In this document: positions 34,035-45,050 of the stretch, in pieces
Position numbering within the stretch: position 1 is the stretch's first letter
Layout: each line of letters begins with the position of its first letter
Assembly: GCA_029891385.1 (NCBI GenBank)
Contig: CM057224.1
Span: 28,537,005 to 28,601,004 of the forward strand
Length of the DNA: 64,000 bases
Source: Erythroxylum novogranatense
Taxonomy: Eukaryota; Streptophyta; Magnoliopsida; Malpighiales; Erythroxylaceae
Direction of reading: 5' to 3'
Translations under genes and position numbers: made by a program
The notes under the pieces: generated by a model
The model's database searches: none
Told to the model about the DNA's origin: nothing
What the model saw: only the letters and a program-made list of their open reading frames with translations

Positions 34035-34809
34035 ATAACAAAGATGAAGGCAAGAACGAGAAAACATCTGTCATTTGTTACGAATGCAATAAACTTGGAC
34101 ACTACAAGTCTGAATGTCTATTGTTGAAAAGAAAACCAAAGAAAAATGGAGAAAACAAGAAAAGTATGATGGCAACATGGGAAGATTTGGATTTGTTTGA
34201 ATATGATACTGATTCTGAGGCATCAGTTCAAACAAACATTTGCTTGGTAGCCGAAAGAGAAAGTGACGAGGAGGTAACCTCTAATTTTAATGAATTACAA
34301 GATGCATATTTAGAATTATTAGAAGATTCTCATGCTATATTTGAGTAGTATAGATCATTAAAGAAAAAGTTTGTAGAAATCTTGAAGAATACACAAGTGT
34401 TAGAGAGATAAAATGTTTTCCTAAAGAAACAAGTAGACGATATGAAGAAAAAGATAGCTATAGATAGATTTGATGAATCAGTCAGCTGAAACAAAGAAAT
34501 AATATCCTTTCAGCTGATCTATCGACATTCACTGAGAGTACAAAAAAGATGAATGACATGCTAGGAAGATACAGACACCCTAATGATAAGACTGATTTAG
34601 GGTCTGCTAAAAAGAATACTCAGTATAAAAAGAATTTTGTTCCTTATAGGAAGAAATTTCATCAGTCACATTATCATCATACCATGAATCATTTTAAGAC
34701 TAACCCCAAAGGACCCAAGAAAATCTGGGTACCTAAGGAAAATATAATATCTACTACTGATCTCCTTCCTTGGAAAAAACAACCAGCACCAATTGTATTT
34801 GAACAGTAA
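34035..34809 (+). pseudogene. Sire-1 gag, C-terminal part
   Basis: Opens in register at the Tek-1 junction with a lysine-rich stretch and a zinc knuckle CYECNKLGHYKSEC (34078-34119). An acidic segment (WEDLDLFEYDTDSE) and a coiled-coil-like region with two or three stops (34346-34490) follow. A basic segment with YRKKFHQSHYHH and IWVPKENI (34549-34809) leads to protease. The N-terminal capsid part is missing because of the Tek-1 insertion. Confidence 0.85.
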
Positions 34810-35098
34810 ATGCTTGCGACATATAGCGGGAAGAAGGTCTATGTTCCTAGATTTTCAAAATAAGAAGGGAGGATCAGTAACTTTTGGAGACAACAAGCAG
34901 TGCAAAATAATTGGAATCGGTAAAATTGGTAAAGATTCTTTTGCATCTATTGATAATGTTTTGTTAGTTGATGGTTTAAAACATAATCTGATTAGTGTCA
35001 GTCAATTATGTGACTTTAGTTTTGAAGTATCCTTTAATCAGAATTCTTGTGCAGTCAAAAACAGGGACGGTTCCATATTCTTATCTGCCAAAAGATGA
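34793..35098 (+). pseudogene. Sire-1 protease (active site altered)
   Basis: RHIAGRRSMFLDF, GGSVTFGDNKQCKIIG and DGLKHNLISVSQLCD are the copia protease flap and core words. In the active site, where the family has D-S-G, the sequence gives N-S-K (asparagine codon 34802-34804), so catalysis is not expected. It is in another frame from gag. Confidence 0.88.
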
Positions 35099-35176
35099 AA
35101 CAATCTTTATAAGATTGATTTAGAAGAATTACAAAGTCAAAATATTTCTTGATTTATATCAACAGATGAAGAAAAA

Positions 35177-36286
35177 ATGATTTGGCATAAAAAGCTAGGT
35201 CATATTAGTTTTAAACATATTTCCAAGTTGATTAAACATGATTTGGTAAGAGGATTACCAAAAATAAGTTTTAACAAGGATTTCTTTTGTGAAATTTATC
35301 ATAAAGGAAAACAGGTTAAATCATCTTTTTCTTTTAAAAATATGATAACTTCGTCTAGACCGCTAGAGTTGTTACATATAGATTTATTCGATCCAACTAG
35401 GACATTGAGTCTTGGCAAGAAAAAGTATGGTCTCGTAATTGTTGATGACTTCACTAAATTTTGTTGGATATTATTTTTATCACATAAGGATGAGTGTTTT
35501 AAGTGTTTTAAAATGCTTTCCAAAAAGTTACAGAATGAAAAAGGAATTTCTATTGCTAGTATTAGAAGTGATCATAGTGATGAGTTTAAGAATGAGAAAT
35601 TTAGAATATTTTGTGAGGAGAATGGAATTTTTCATAATTTCTCTGCTCCTAGAACTTCACAGCAGAATGGAGTTGTAGAAAGGAAGAATAGGACAATTCA
35701 AGAAATGGCAAGGACTATGCTGTGTGAAATGAATCTTCCTAAGTATTTATGGGCAGAAATTGTGAATTCAACTTGTTATATTCAAAATAGAATACTTATG
35801 CGACCTTTGTTGAAGAAAACTCTATATGAGTTATGGAAAGGAAGGAAGCCTAATATATCTTACTTCCATCCATTTGGTTGCAAGTGTACTATATTGAATA
35901 CAAAGGAAATTCTGGATAAATTTGATTCTAAGACTTATTCAAGAATTTTTCTAAGATATTCATTATCTTCAAAAGCTTATAGGGTTTACAATCTTACTTC
36001 CACGACTGTTGAAGAAACTATTTATGTTAGATTTGATGATAGTTCTCAACCAAATAAGAGAAATGATACTGATAATGAAACTCTATCAGTACCTTTGGTT
36101 GATAGTGAAGATGTGTTGCCATCAGATACTCCTTTAGACAAAGTAGAAGATATTTCTAAAATACTTGATCTGAAAAGGGACTGGAGATATAAGAGTTCTC
36201 ATCCTGAGAATCTGATTATAGGAGAGACCTCAGAAGGAGTGAGAACTAGGTCCAAATTTAGAAGAGAAGCAAGCTTTTATTTCTGA
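35177..36286 (+). pseudogene. Sire-1 integrase
   Basis: The GAG-pre-integrase zinc region starts WHKKLGHISFKHI; the last cysteine pair is degraded (FCEIYHKGKQ, one cysteine left). The core keeps LLHIDLFDP, IRSDHSDEF and NGVVERKNRTIQEMARTML, so the D, D and E residues remain. LWAEIVNSTCYIQNRI and HPFGCKCTILNTKEILDKFDSK follow. The frame is long (369 residues) and ends just before RT with an ISEIEP-type junction in another frame. The N-terminal zinc defect makes activity doubtful. Confidence 0.92.
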
Positions 36287-37169
36287 AATAGAGCCTAAGA
36301 AAATTGATGAAGCTCTTCAAGATGAAGCTTGGATTCTAGCCATGCAAGAGGAATTGAATCAATTTACTAGGAATAAAGTTTGGTCTGTAGTTTCCAAACC
36401 CTCAAAAAGGTCCATCATAGGAACTAGATGGTTGTTTTTTAAGAATAAACTAAACGAATCAAGTAGAGTGAGTCATAATAAAGTGAGATTAGTACTACAA
36501 GACTATAATCAATAGGAAGGAATAGACTACAATGAGACCTATGCTCCTGTAGCAAGATTAGAAGCTATTAGGATTTTGCTTGCATATGCTATCGGCCATG
36601 ATATAAAGTTATTTCAAATGGATGTTAAAAGTGCATTTTTGAATGGTTTTATAGATGAAGAGGTTTATGTAAGGCAACCTCCTAGTTTTGAAGATTCCAA
36701 GAAACCAGACTATGTCTATAGACTTCATAAAGTTTTGTATGGATTGAAACAAGCTCCTCGAGCTTAGTAAGATCGTCTAAGTTCTTTTCTAATTGAGAAT
36801 AACTTTAGTAGAGGACATATAGATAAGAAGTTATTTAGAAAATGCATTAAGAATGATTTCATCATAGTTCAAATTTATGTTGATGATATTATCTTTGGTG
36901 TAACGTCTAAAAAGCTATATACTAGTTTTGAGAATTTAATGAAGAATGAGTTTGAGATGAGCATGATGGGTGAGTTAAAATTCTTTCTTGGGTTGCAAGT
37001 CAAGCAAACCGAAGAAAAGATTTTTATTCATCAACAGAAATATATCAAAGAACTGTTGATTAAGTATGGGATGGAAACAGTGAAACCAATGTCAACTCCT
37101 ATGCATCCTTCAAATCTTTTGTCTAAGGAAAAAGCTGGTAAGAAGGTTGATCAAACCCTGTATAGATGA
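36287..37169 (+). pseudogene. Sire-1 reverse transcriptase (several stops)
   Basis: DEAWILAMQEELNQF and GTRWLFFKNK open RT. A TAG stands at 36513-36515 before GIDYNETYAPVARLEAIRILLAYA. FQMDVKSAFLNGFIDEEVYV and LYGLKQAPRA follow, then two consecutive stops (36765-36770). The catalytic QIYVDDIIFG is at about 36873-36902. MMGELKFFLGLQVKQ, PMSTPM and LYR end at a TGA (37167-37169). All motifs are in order, and the stops sit at conserved residues. Confidence 0.93.
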
Positions 37170-37793
37170 ATTATTGGTTCTTTACTTTACCTTACAGCAA
37201 GTAGATCTGATATATTGTTTAGTATTTGTTTGTGTGTGAGATTTCAAGCAGATCCTAGAGAGTCTCATTATATTGTTGTTAAAAGAATTTTGAGATATCT
37301 ATCAGATTCTAATGATCTTTGCTTAATGTATGAAAAAGGTAAAGATTTCAGGTTAATTGGCTACTGTGATGTTGATTACGCCGGAGATAGGATTGATAGA
37401 AAGAGTACGAGTGGAGGATGTCACTTCCTTGGCTACAACCTAGTTTCTTGGTCAAGTAAGAGGCAAAGCTCAATTGCTCTATCCACTGCAGAAGCTAAAT
37501 ATATGTCAGTCACAAGTTATTGCTCACAGACGTTGTGGATTAAGTACCAGTTAGAAGATTATTCAATACGAGAAAAACAAATTCCAATCCTCTATGACAA
37601 CACAAGTTCTACCAACCTATCGAAGAATCCAATACAGCACTCAAGGGTAAAGCATATCGAAGTCAGACATCATTTCCTACAAGACTACGTACAGATGAAG
37701 ATCATAAGTTTACAGTTTGTTGAGACGAATTATCAATGGGCAGATATCTTCATTACGCCATTGAGTGAAGAAAGATTCAAAAAAATTAGATAA
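37170..37793 (+). pseudogene. Sire-1 RNase H
   Basis: GSLLYLTASRSDILF, then a frame from 37215: HYIVVKRILRYL, GYCDVDYAGDRIDRKSTSGG, VSWSSKRQSSIALSTAEAKYM and SKNPIQHSRVKHIEVRHHF. The first aspartate (DVDYAG), the glutamate (AEAKY) and the later aspartate (YDNTSS) are present. It ends at TAA (37791-37793), the natural pol end. Confidence 0.93.
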
Positions 37794-38134
37794 AACCTAA
37801 ACATGATAATGTTAAGTGATCAACTGTCTGACACGTCATTACCTAGATAAAAAGTCGTAAAAATTCAAGGTAATAGTAACAGTAAGTTACCGACGGTAAC
37901 TTCTGTCATGAGAAAGTTTTGGAGGGAAAGCGTCTCAAAGCCTTGAGAATATCACCTACTCTAGAACACTCGTGAAATACCCTGACATCGGCTCTTCAAA
38001 AACACTCAACAAAACGTTTCATTACTCTGTTTCGATATCAACTCTCTTTGTTCACACTCTCAATCTCAGAAACTAACATCACCTCTTTGAGAAATACATT
38101 TATGCGTTTGGTTCTTTATTGACTACAGATACAA
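37794..38134 (+). promoter_or_regulatory. Spacer before the Sire-1 third frame, with palindromes and a possible splice acceptor
   Basis: No coding frame. It contains TGACACGTCA (37829-37838), a bZIP-like inverted repeat, and a perfect 19-bp hairpin AAGTTACCG-A-CGGTAACTT (37884-37902). A pyrimidine-rich stretch ends TTGACTACAG, then six bases before the ATG at 38135. This is what a splice acceptor or internal promoter for a downstream frame would look like; neither is proved. Confidence 0.45.
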
Positions 38135-40420
38135 ATGGAGCAATCAATGACTAGTGGAAGACACGTTGATTTCGAGTCCTTAAAGAAGGACCAGATGGAT
38201 ATCGAACCGAAGATTGTGGCAGCTGGATGGAAAAACTTCTTTCAGGTTCATAAGACAGTTTACCTGAATGAAGTATATGATTTCTGGAAGAATGTACAAG
38301 TAGCTGAAGATACGTTAGTATCAGTGGTGGATAGATTGTCGGTTATAGTAACACTGAAGTCAATCAAGAAGGCTACTGAGTGCCCATATGTTGGAGTAAA
38401 GCTCGCTTATAAAGCAAGATGGATGACTCAAGCCAGTGTAGAGAAGATACAGATCCATCGACAACTATATGGATGTAGTGACCCGAAGGAGAAGAAGGCC
38501 TCAAGTTTTGTGTTGAAGGCTAGGGTTCTACATTTGCTACTCTTCCATTGTGTTCTACCAAGAACAGGATTGAGAAATTTGGTAACGATGTTAGATGAGC
38601 AATGTTTATTTCATATACTCAATCACTAGCCCATAGATCTTCCATACCTAATCCTCAATTACATGGTAAAGTCAAAGAAAGATTTGACTGCCCTACCGTA
38701 TGGAATGATACTAACAAGAATCTTCAGAGAATCTGGAATTCATCTTGAGATAGGAAACAGAATGAAGATGAACATCAAAAATTTCATTAACTCTGCAACT
38801 ATCAGTAGAATGGGTTTGAAGAATCAGGAAAAAGAGGATACACATTTCAAGATGATAGCAAGGATTGAGGGGGAGCATGCTGTCAAACAAAGTTTGAGTG
38901 AAAAAGTAACTCCCACAAGAAGATCAAAATCTCAATTCACTATAAGAATTCCTACAGAAGGATTGAAGAAATCGTCAAATGATGCAATGAAAGTTAAGAC
39001 GATTTCTCAAAAAAAAGAAAGTCAGGTGCACCAGACAGAGAAACAAGTGTCCTTGAAAAGAAAAAGGGGAGACATTGTTTTCGGAGAAATCCAAACAAGC
39101 ATAAAGGTCACCTAGACTATGGACCCCGTGTCAACAAGAGAAGAAGAAAGATAAAGAATTGACTCATAGTGAGGAATCTGGAAAGAAAGCATCGCAGGCA
39201 ACCAAATCTTTAGTCTCAATTTTTCAAGAAGATTCAGTAAAATTGGCTAAAGAAACTGAAATTAAGAGGAAGTTGGAATTTGAGAAGAAGAAACCTCAAC
39301 CTCAACAACAACCTCTTAGGCTGATTGAAGAAAGTAAGAAGCAGAAAATCAGTCAGAAAAAGAGCACTCCAACTGCTGTTCAACAAAAGAAAAAGTAAGT
39401 TGAACACAGTCAAACACAGGTTAATCCTTCTCAACCAATGAAAAAAGTTGATTTGAAATTAAAGATCATTGAAGAAATTGAATCTGCAAGGAGTAGAAGC
39501 TCTATAATCATAAGAGAACCCCTGAGAAGGTTGTTCAAGGTACAATTTGAACCAATTATAGTAAATAGTCATACAATACATCTGTTGAATGATGGAGAGA
39601 AAAGGTTGTATAGTGTTTTACGGGATGAGAAATCAAAACCATATCTAACACAAATGACCAAGCAAAAGTACACTATTTATCAACTTACAAAAAGAACTGT
39701 GATAATGATTGTACTTGACATTCAGCCAAGAACTTACATTATTCATAATGAAGATAAGGGAAGAAGAAAGTGTATCCAGAAGGGATTACAAGTGATTTGA
39801 CAAAAGATCAGGTTGAAAAAGAAGTGAGGAACATAGATGCAGCATGTTATGTAGCTCAACAGAAAGGAATCTATGTTGCGCACCATATTTCAAAGGCATC
39901 AGGAAGTCATTGTAGTCATCTTACCACTAATGGAACTTCTCAGGTAGATGGAAGAATAACAAAAGGGCAGTACAGAACCATCAAAGTTGGAAATATTACT
40001 TTCAACATAGAGACTCTTGTGCACCTAATTATGCACCTTAGACCCTTGAGCTCTATATCATTAATTGGAGATGTACCACACCTGTTTGAAAAACAAATTA
40101 AAAAATTACCTCAACTTGATGAAGTTGATCTCCTTGATAGAAACTTATCTTTCAAACCTCCTATTATTACAATCATTGAACCGGATGTCATACCTTCATA
40201 ATCATTTAGTACTACTATTGTTTGGAAAAAGTTCAACAGAAAATTGATGCAGCCTTAGACGAAGAAATTGAAGAAGTTCATGACAAGGTTGATGATCTGC
40301 ATGATCTGTGTGTTTCAGTGGGTGATTTACATAAAGAAGTAGCTCATAGATGACAAGACCTCAAGTCACTCCGCACTGAGATACAACTAATGTTCTCAGA
40401 GATTATGAAGCATCTACGGT
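38135..40420 (+). pseudogene. Sire-1 third frame region (env-like position, broken)
   Basis: Five pieces in different frames (38135-38629, 38663-39115, 39159-39398, 39438-39800, 39770-40201) and a short end to 40420 form one collinear decayed frame of about 750 residues. Residues FVLKARVLHLLLFHCVLP and ALPYGMILTRIF resemble a conserved region of plant mobile-element proteins of unknown function found in Sirevirus third frames. The middle is lysine/glutamine rich (KKPQPQQQP), and the end (EEIEEVHDKVDDLHDL) looks like a coiled coil. I see no clear signal peptide or strong membrane segment, so calling it an envelope protein would rest on position alone. Confidence 0.65.
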
Positions 40421-40439
40421 GAATTTTTTATTTATTAAT

Positions 40440-40667
40440 AACAGATAGGGGGAGAGGAGAAAATGAGAAAGATAAGAGGATAAAATGAGAAAGATAAGAG
40501 GAGAAAATGGGAGAGGAGAAGAAGAGAAGAAAGAAGAAGAAGAGAAGAAGTGAAACAAGAAGATAGTATAGCTTACAATTTTTTTTCAATTGTATATCTT
40601 CTTATAAATCATACTCAATTATCTTTCTAAAATTATGATTATTTGTTATCATCAAAAAGGGGGAGAT
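40440..40667 (+). other. Purine-rich stretch and polypurine tract of Sire-1
   Basis: GATAGGGGGAGAGGAGAAAA and related purine words fill 40445-40560. A T-rich spacer follows, and AAAAAGGGGGAGAT (40654-40667) abuts the LTR start TGTTAAGTC. A purine-rich stretch well upstream of the final tract is usual in Sireviruses. Confidence 0.85.
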
Positions 40668-40754
40668 TGTTAAGTCAAAATAACTTGACGTCTAATAATT
40701 TTGATGACATTCAAATAATAATAACAATAGAAATTGTTGAACCGTTTTGTTCAG

Positions 40755-41140
40755 GAAGAAAGTAAGACGGAAGTTGAAGCAAAAGTAAGACGGAAGAAAG
40801 TAAGATGATAGCTGAAGCAAAAATAATACAGAAGAAAGTAAGATGAAGCGGAAGCAAAAGTGAGACGAAGCAGAAGCAAAAGTAAGACGAAGCGGAAGCA
40901 AAAATAAGACAAAAGAAAGTGAGACAAAATGGAAGCAAAAATAAGACAAAAGAAAGTGAGACGAAGCGGAAGCAAAAATAAGACAGAAGAAAATGAGACA
41001 AAGCGGAAGCAAAAGTGAGACGAAGCAGAAGCAAAACTAAGATGAAGTGGAAGAAAAAATAAGACGAAAGAAAGTGAGACGAAACAAAATAAAAAATAAG
41101 ACGGAAGAAACTAAGACGAAACATAAGCGAAACTAAGATG
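40755..41140. repeat. Purine-rich tandem repeat in the Sire-1 LTR
   Basis: About a dozen imperfect units of the type AAGTRAGACGAAGCGGAAGC with AAAAATAAGAC spacers, about 17-60 bp apart. Because 3 divides several units, the minus strand gives long open frames (40692-41124) of the FCLIFASAS type; these are artefacts of the repeat. Its place upstream of the TATA box suggests an enhancer-like role. Confidence 0.85.
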
Positions 41141-41263
41141 AAGAACCGATACTACATCAAACAGTTAACTAGTTTGAGTTAGTTACAGAACTCAACTAAA
41201 TAATTGTTTCTACAAGAATCAAGAAGAAAGAAACAGTTATCAAGAAGCAGTTGAAGACGAAGG

Positions 41264-41271
41264 CTATAAAT
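41264..41271 (+). promoter_or_regulatory. TATA box in the Sire-1 LTR
   Basis: CTATAAATAC, a near-perfect plant TATA box, about 125 bp after the purine repeat and in the LTR position expected for the promoter. Confidence 0.6.
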
Positions 41272-41823
41272 ACAATTCGAAGTCGAAGATTAAAAATTTA
41301 ATTATTTTGAAAATAGAGATCTTTAAAATTTTTTTGATCTTTAGCAAACACTATATTCATTGTACGAAACATTAGAGCTATCATTACTGTAACAAAGCTC
41401 GCAATATCTTTCTGTAAGAAAGAAGAAAAGCTGAGAGTCTGAAGAGGCTAAGTAAGAAAAAAATACTTGATGTAAGAGACCTGAAGAGGGTCTGTGAAAA
41501 AGAATATTTGAACTTTTGAGAATAATAGTGAAATCTCAGAAAGGATTATGATGACTGGATGTAGCCCACGGTTTGAGGTGAACCAGAATAAAATTACTGT
41601 GTCAACATCTACTCTCTAACTCTCAACTTTTAATTTTTATTGTTTTATACAAGTATATAGAAGTTAATTGCATTACATAGTGATTGTTTACTTAATAGTT
41701 TTTGAAAAAGTTATTTTTCAAAGAAATTTGAAAGGAGATCGTATTAACAAAAAAGGATACATAATTCAACCCCCCTTCTTATGCATTTTGTCTATTGAAC
41801 GTAAAGTCTATACTAACGCATGA

Positions 41824-42926
41824 TTTACTTCAACTGTCCCAACCAAAGAGGACACCACTCAACTGCTACAGAATATGATGGCTTTGATGAAGGAAGAGAG
41901 GAATTCTAACACCAATCAATTTAATGCAATAGCCACTCTCATCCAACAGGATTCCTCCAAAACAACTGCTCAGTTCAATGCTTTAGAAAAGAGAATGGAG
42001 TAATGGGAGACAAAGGCAGAAAATATCAACTCTTATGTGACTCAATTGTCCAACAAGTTAATCCAGAACCAAGCAAAAAGCAGTGGAACAATTCCTTCTA
42101 ACACTGTGATGAATCCAAAAAGTCTGAATGCAATTGCCTTGCGAAGTGGGAAACAAGTGCGGTTTGATCATCAAGGAGAAGAAGCATGTGATGAGGAGAT
42201 TGAGAGTGAAGAAATGCTTCTGCCAAAGGAGAAAATCAAGAAGTCTGAAAGTTTCAAGGAAGAATCCTTATTGAACGAAAGGAAGTCTACATTAAGGGAC
42301 AAAGGAGCTACTTCAAAGAGTTCCAAGGACAAAGCTGAGTATAGGGAATCAAGCAAGCATGAAGCCCAAGGTAAGGAGGTAAATCTTCAAGACCTTTCTT
42401 TTCCAAATTCATGTTTAATGAGCAAGTGCATGACTAAAATTAAGCATGAAAAAGATATAACTGATCTGTTTGGAAAAGTCGAAGTCAATATTCCCTTACT
42501 TGATCTAGTGAAAAGAGTTATGATCTATGCTAAGTATCTTAAGGACTTGTGCACCAATAAGAGGAAGTTTGGATGTTTAGGCCCAATGAGAGAGTCCAAG
42601 TGAGTTCGAATGTGTTAGCCCTTTTCAAACCTCAAATACCTGTAAAGTGTCAAGACCCAGGATCTTTCACCATTCCATACACAATAGGGAAAGTCACCAT
42701 AGGAAGAGGCTTGTTAGATCTGGAGGCAGCAATTAATGTGATGCCTAATTCTGTCTATCAATCAATAGGAGTTAAGAGTTTAAAGCCCACATATGTTGTG
42801 TTACAATTGGCTGATAGATCATTTAGGCATCCAGTGGGGATTTTTGAAGACATTTTGGTCCAGGTAAAAGGTTTGATTTTTCCAGCTGATTTTCATGTGC
42901 TTAATATTTCTTCTGAAGTTGTGTAG
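41824..42926 (+). pseudogene. Ath-1 gag C-terminus and protease
   Basis: Begins with PTKEDTTQLLQNMMALMKEE, continues through a TAA at 42001-42003, then NAIALRSGKQVRF, the well-known Athila gag/pol landmark, and an acidic/lysine-rich linker. A frame change near 42570 leads to protease: VSSNVLALFKPQIPVKCQDPGSF..., VIYQSIGVKSLKPT-type and LQLADRSFRHPVGIFEDILVQV. In the active-site word the family has DLGA; here it is DLEA, so the glycine is lost. It stops at 42924-42926. Confidence 0.88.
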
Positions 42927-44460
42927 GGCACTTCCTTAATTCTAGGGCGACCATTCTTGAGGATAGCTAGCACTATAATTAGCATGAAGGAAGGTAAGAC
43001 CACCATGGAGGTGGGGGATCAACAGGTGAGCTTTAATATGTATGAAGCTATGAAACACCCCCATGAGGACTATTCACTCTTAAAGGTGAACATGATTAAT
43101 TTTGCTGTAGATGATGCCCACCATATATGTGAATTGCAAAAGAATTCCTCAGATTCTGGATTACATTCACTTAATCTTGGGGAAAGGTTTTCTTTCCATG
43201 TTTCAGGAAGTAGGATGGATTGGATATAGCTGATTACCAGGAGATGGATTCCACGTCAGAAGAAAAAAGGAGTGATATTTTCTCTCTTGAACTTCATAAG
43301 TTGATTCCTTCTGTTGAACAACCTCTTGCGCTTGAGTTGAAACCCCTACCCACCACCTTAAAGTATGCCTTTCTTAATTCCGATGAGCACTTACCTGTCA
43401 TAATTGTCAATACCTTCTCTCCCACTGAAGAAAAGAGACTCCTTAAAGTTTTGAAGGAACATAAGAAAGTTATAGGGTGGACTTTAGCGGATATACCTGG
43501 AATTTGCCTAGCTATTTGCACACATAGGATCTTATTGAGTGAGGGTTCTAAATCTGTTAGGCAACCTCAAAGGAGACTAAACCCACTTATCTTAGATGTG
43601 GTTAAGAAAGAAATCACGAAATTGCTGAGTGCCGGGATCATATATCGCATTTCTGATACTGAGTGGGTTAGCCTAATACATGTAGTGCCTAAAAAAAGTA
43701 GGATAATGGTGATAAAAAATGATAGGGATGAGCTTATTCCTACCAAAGTGCAGAATTCGTGGCGAGTGTATATAGATTATAGAAGATTAAATGATTCCAC
43801 GAGGAAAGACCATTCCCCCTCCCTTTTATTGACCAAATGTTTGAAAGGCTTGTGGGCAAATCACATTACTATTTTTTAGATGGTTTCTCTGGGTACTTTC
43901 AAGTACCCATTGCACTAGAGGACCAAGATAAAACCACCTTCACATGTCCCTTTGGCACCTTTGCATATCGAAGGATGCCCTTTGGTTTATATAATGCCCC
44001 ATGAACTTTCCAATGTTGTGTGATGACTGTTTTCTGTGAATTTTTAGAAAATGCATGGAAGTTTTTATGGATGATTTCACAGTCTATGGTGGTTCTTTTG
44101 ATGCTTGCTTATTGAGTCTTGCAAAAGTTTTAAAAAGATGCATTGAAAAGAATTTGATTTTGAACTTTGAAAAATGCCATTTCATGGTCAATGAAGGTAT
44201 AGTGTTGGGTCATTTGATTTCTAGCAAAGGGATTGAAATTGATACAGCTAAGATTGAGGTTATATCTTCTTTGCCTTATCCTGTCTGTGTGCGAGATATA
44301 AGATCATTTTTAGGCCATGCAAGATTTTATAGACGATTCATAAAAGATTTCAGCAAAATTACCTTACCTCTCTCCAAGCGTTTACAAAAAGATGAAAAAT
44401 TTGAGTTTGATGATTCTTGCAGACATGCCTTTGACACATTGAAATTAAAACTCATTTCAC
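42927..44460 (+). pseudogene. Ath-1 protease-RT linker and reverse transcriptase
   Basis: MKEGKTTMEVGDQQVSFNMYE and an acidic linker lead to AICTHRILLSEGSKSVRQPQRRLNP, LLSAGIIYRISDTEWVSLIHV and WRVYIDYRRLNDSTRKDH (RT fingers). A frame change near 43850 and further stops break the palm (DGFSGYFQVPIALEDQDKTT). The frame from 44055 resumes with the catalytic VFMDDFTVYG (FMDD at 44064-44075), FEKCHFMVNEGIVLGHLIS and FLGHARFYRRFIKDFS. Phenylalanine-methionine before DD is the Athila form. Confidence 0.92.
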
Positions 44461-45050
44461 CACCCATTTTAGTTGCTCCTGATTGGAACCTACCTTTTGA
44501 GCTTTTATGTGACCCTTTTAATTGTGTTGTAGGGGCTATGTTGGGCCAACGAGAGGAGAAACTGACAAGAGTTATCTCTTATGCCTCGAAAACATTGGAT
44601 CCAGCTCAGATTAACTATACAACAACTAAGAAAGAGCTGTTTGCAGTAGTTTTCACTTTAGAAAAATTCAGACAATATCTGTTAAACTCACATGTAATCA
44701 TTTTTACTGATCATGCAGCCATTCAATATCTCCTCAAGAAACCGCAGTCGAAGCCTAGGTTGATACGATGGACATTGCTTCTCCAAGAATTTAATATTGA
44801 GATCAAGCATCGAGCTGGGGAGACAAATCACGTAGCTAATCATTTGAGCAGGCTACCCGACGATACACAGGGAGTGGACTCTTCTGAACTAACTTGCGAT
44901 TCTTTTCCTGATTCAGTCCTATGTGCTTCGATTTTCAAAGAACCTTGGTATGCACTTATCGTCAATTATCTTATGACTGGACTCACTCCTCCTTTTATGT
45001 CTCAGGCACAGGCTCAAAAACTAAAAAGAGAAGCTCGACATTACATTTAG
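44461..45050 (+). pseudogene. Ath-1 RNase H
   Basis: PPILVAPDWNLPFELLCDPF is the start; where the family has CDASN, this copy has CDPFN. TLDPAQINYTTTKKELFAVV, HVIIFTDHAAIQYLLKKPQ and HRAGETNHVANHLSRLP follow in one frame. The acidic residues are present in the visible motifs. It ends with a stop at 45048-45050, just before the integrase N-terminus. Confidence 0.92.

Larger units (their letters stand above)
34035..41820 (+). mobile_element. Sire-1: Ty1/copia Sirevirus-type element, 5' part outside window
   Basis: Visible order: end of gag, protease, integrase, RT, RNase H, a 340-bp spacer, a third reading frame region, polypurine tract and 3' LTR. Integrase before RT defines Ty1/copia; the extra 3' frame with a long purine-rich stretch points to the Sirevirus lineage. 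The 5' LTR, primer site and start of gag are cut off by Tek-1 and should lie left of the window. It is inserted in Ath-1 gag, which resumes at 41821. All frames carry stops. Confidence 0.85.
40668..41820 (+). repeat. Sire-1 3' LTR (about 1153 bp)
   Basis: Starts TGTTAAGTCAAAAT after the polypurine tract. The end is placed at CTAACGCA (41820), after the ATTCAACCCCCCTT word typical of copia LTR ends and just before Ath-1 coding sequence. The end could be off by a few bases because the 5' LTR is not available. It contains a purine-rich tandem repeat and a TATA box. Confidence 0.8.

Noticed and set aside
38135..40420. A host gene downstream of Sire-1 pol
   Set aside because: It lies between pol and the element's own polypurine tract, so it belongs to the element.
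40692..41124. Minus-strand frames of 74-137 hydrophobic residues in the Sire-1 LTR, resembling a membrane protein
   Set aside because: They are translations of a purine-rich tandem repeat; all three minus frames are open for the same reason.
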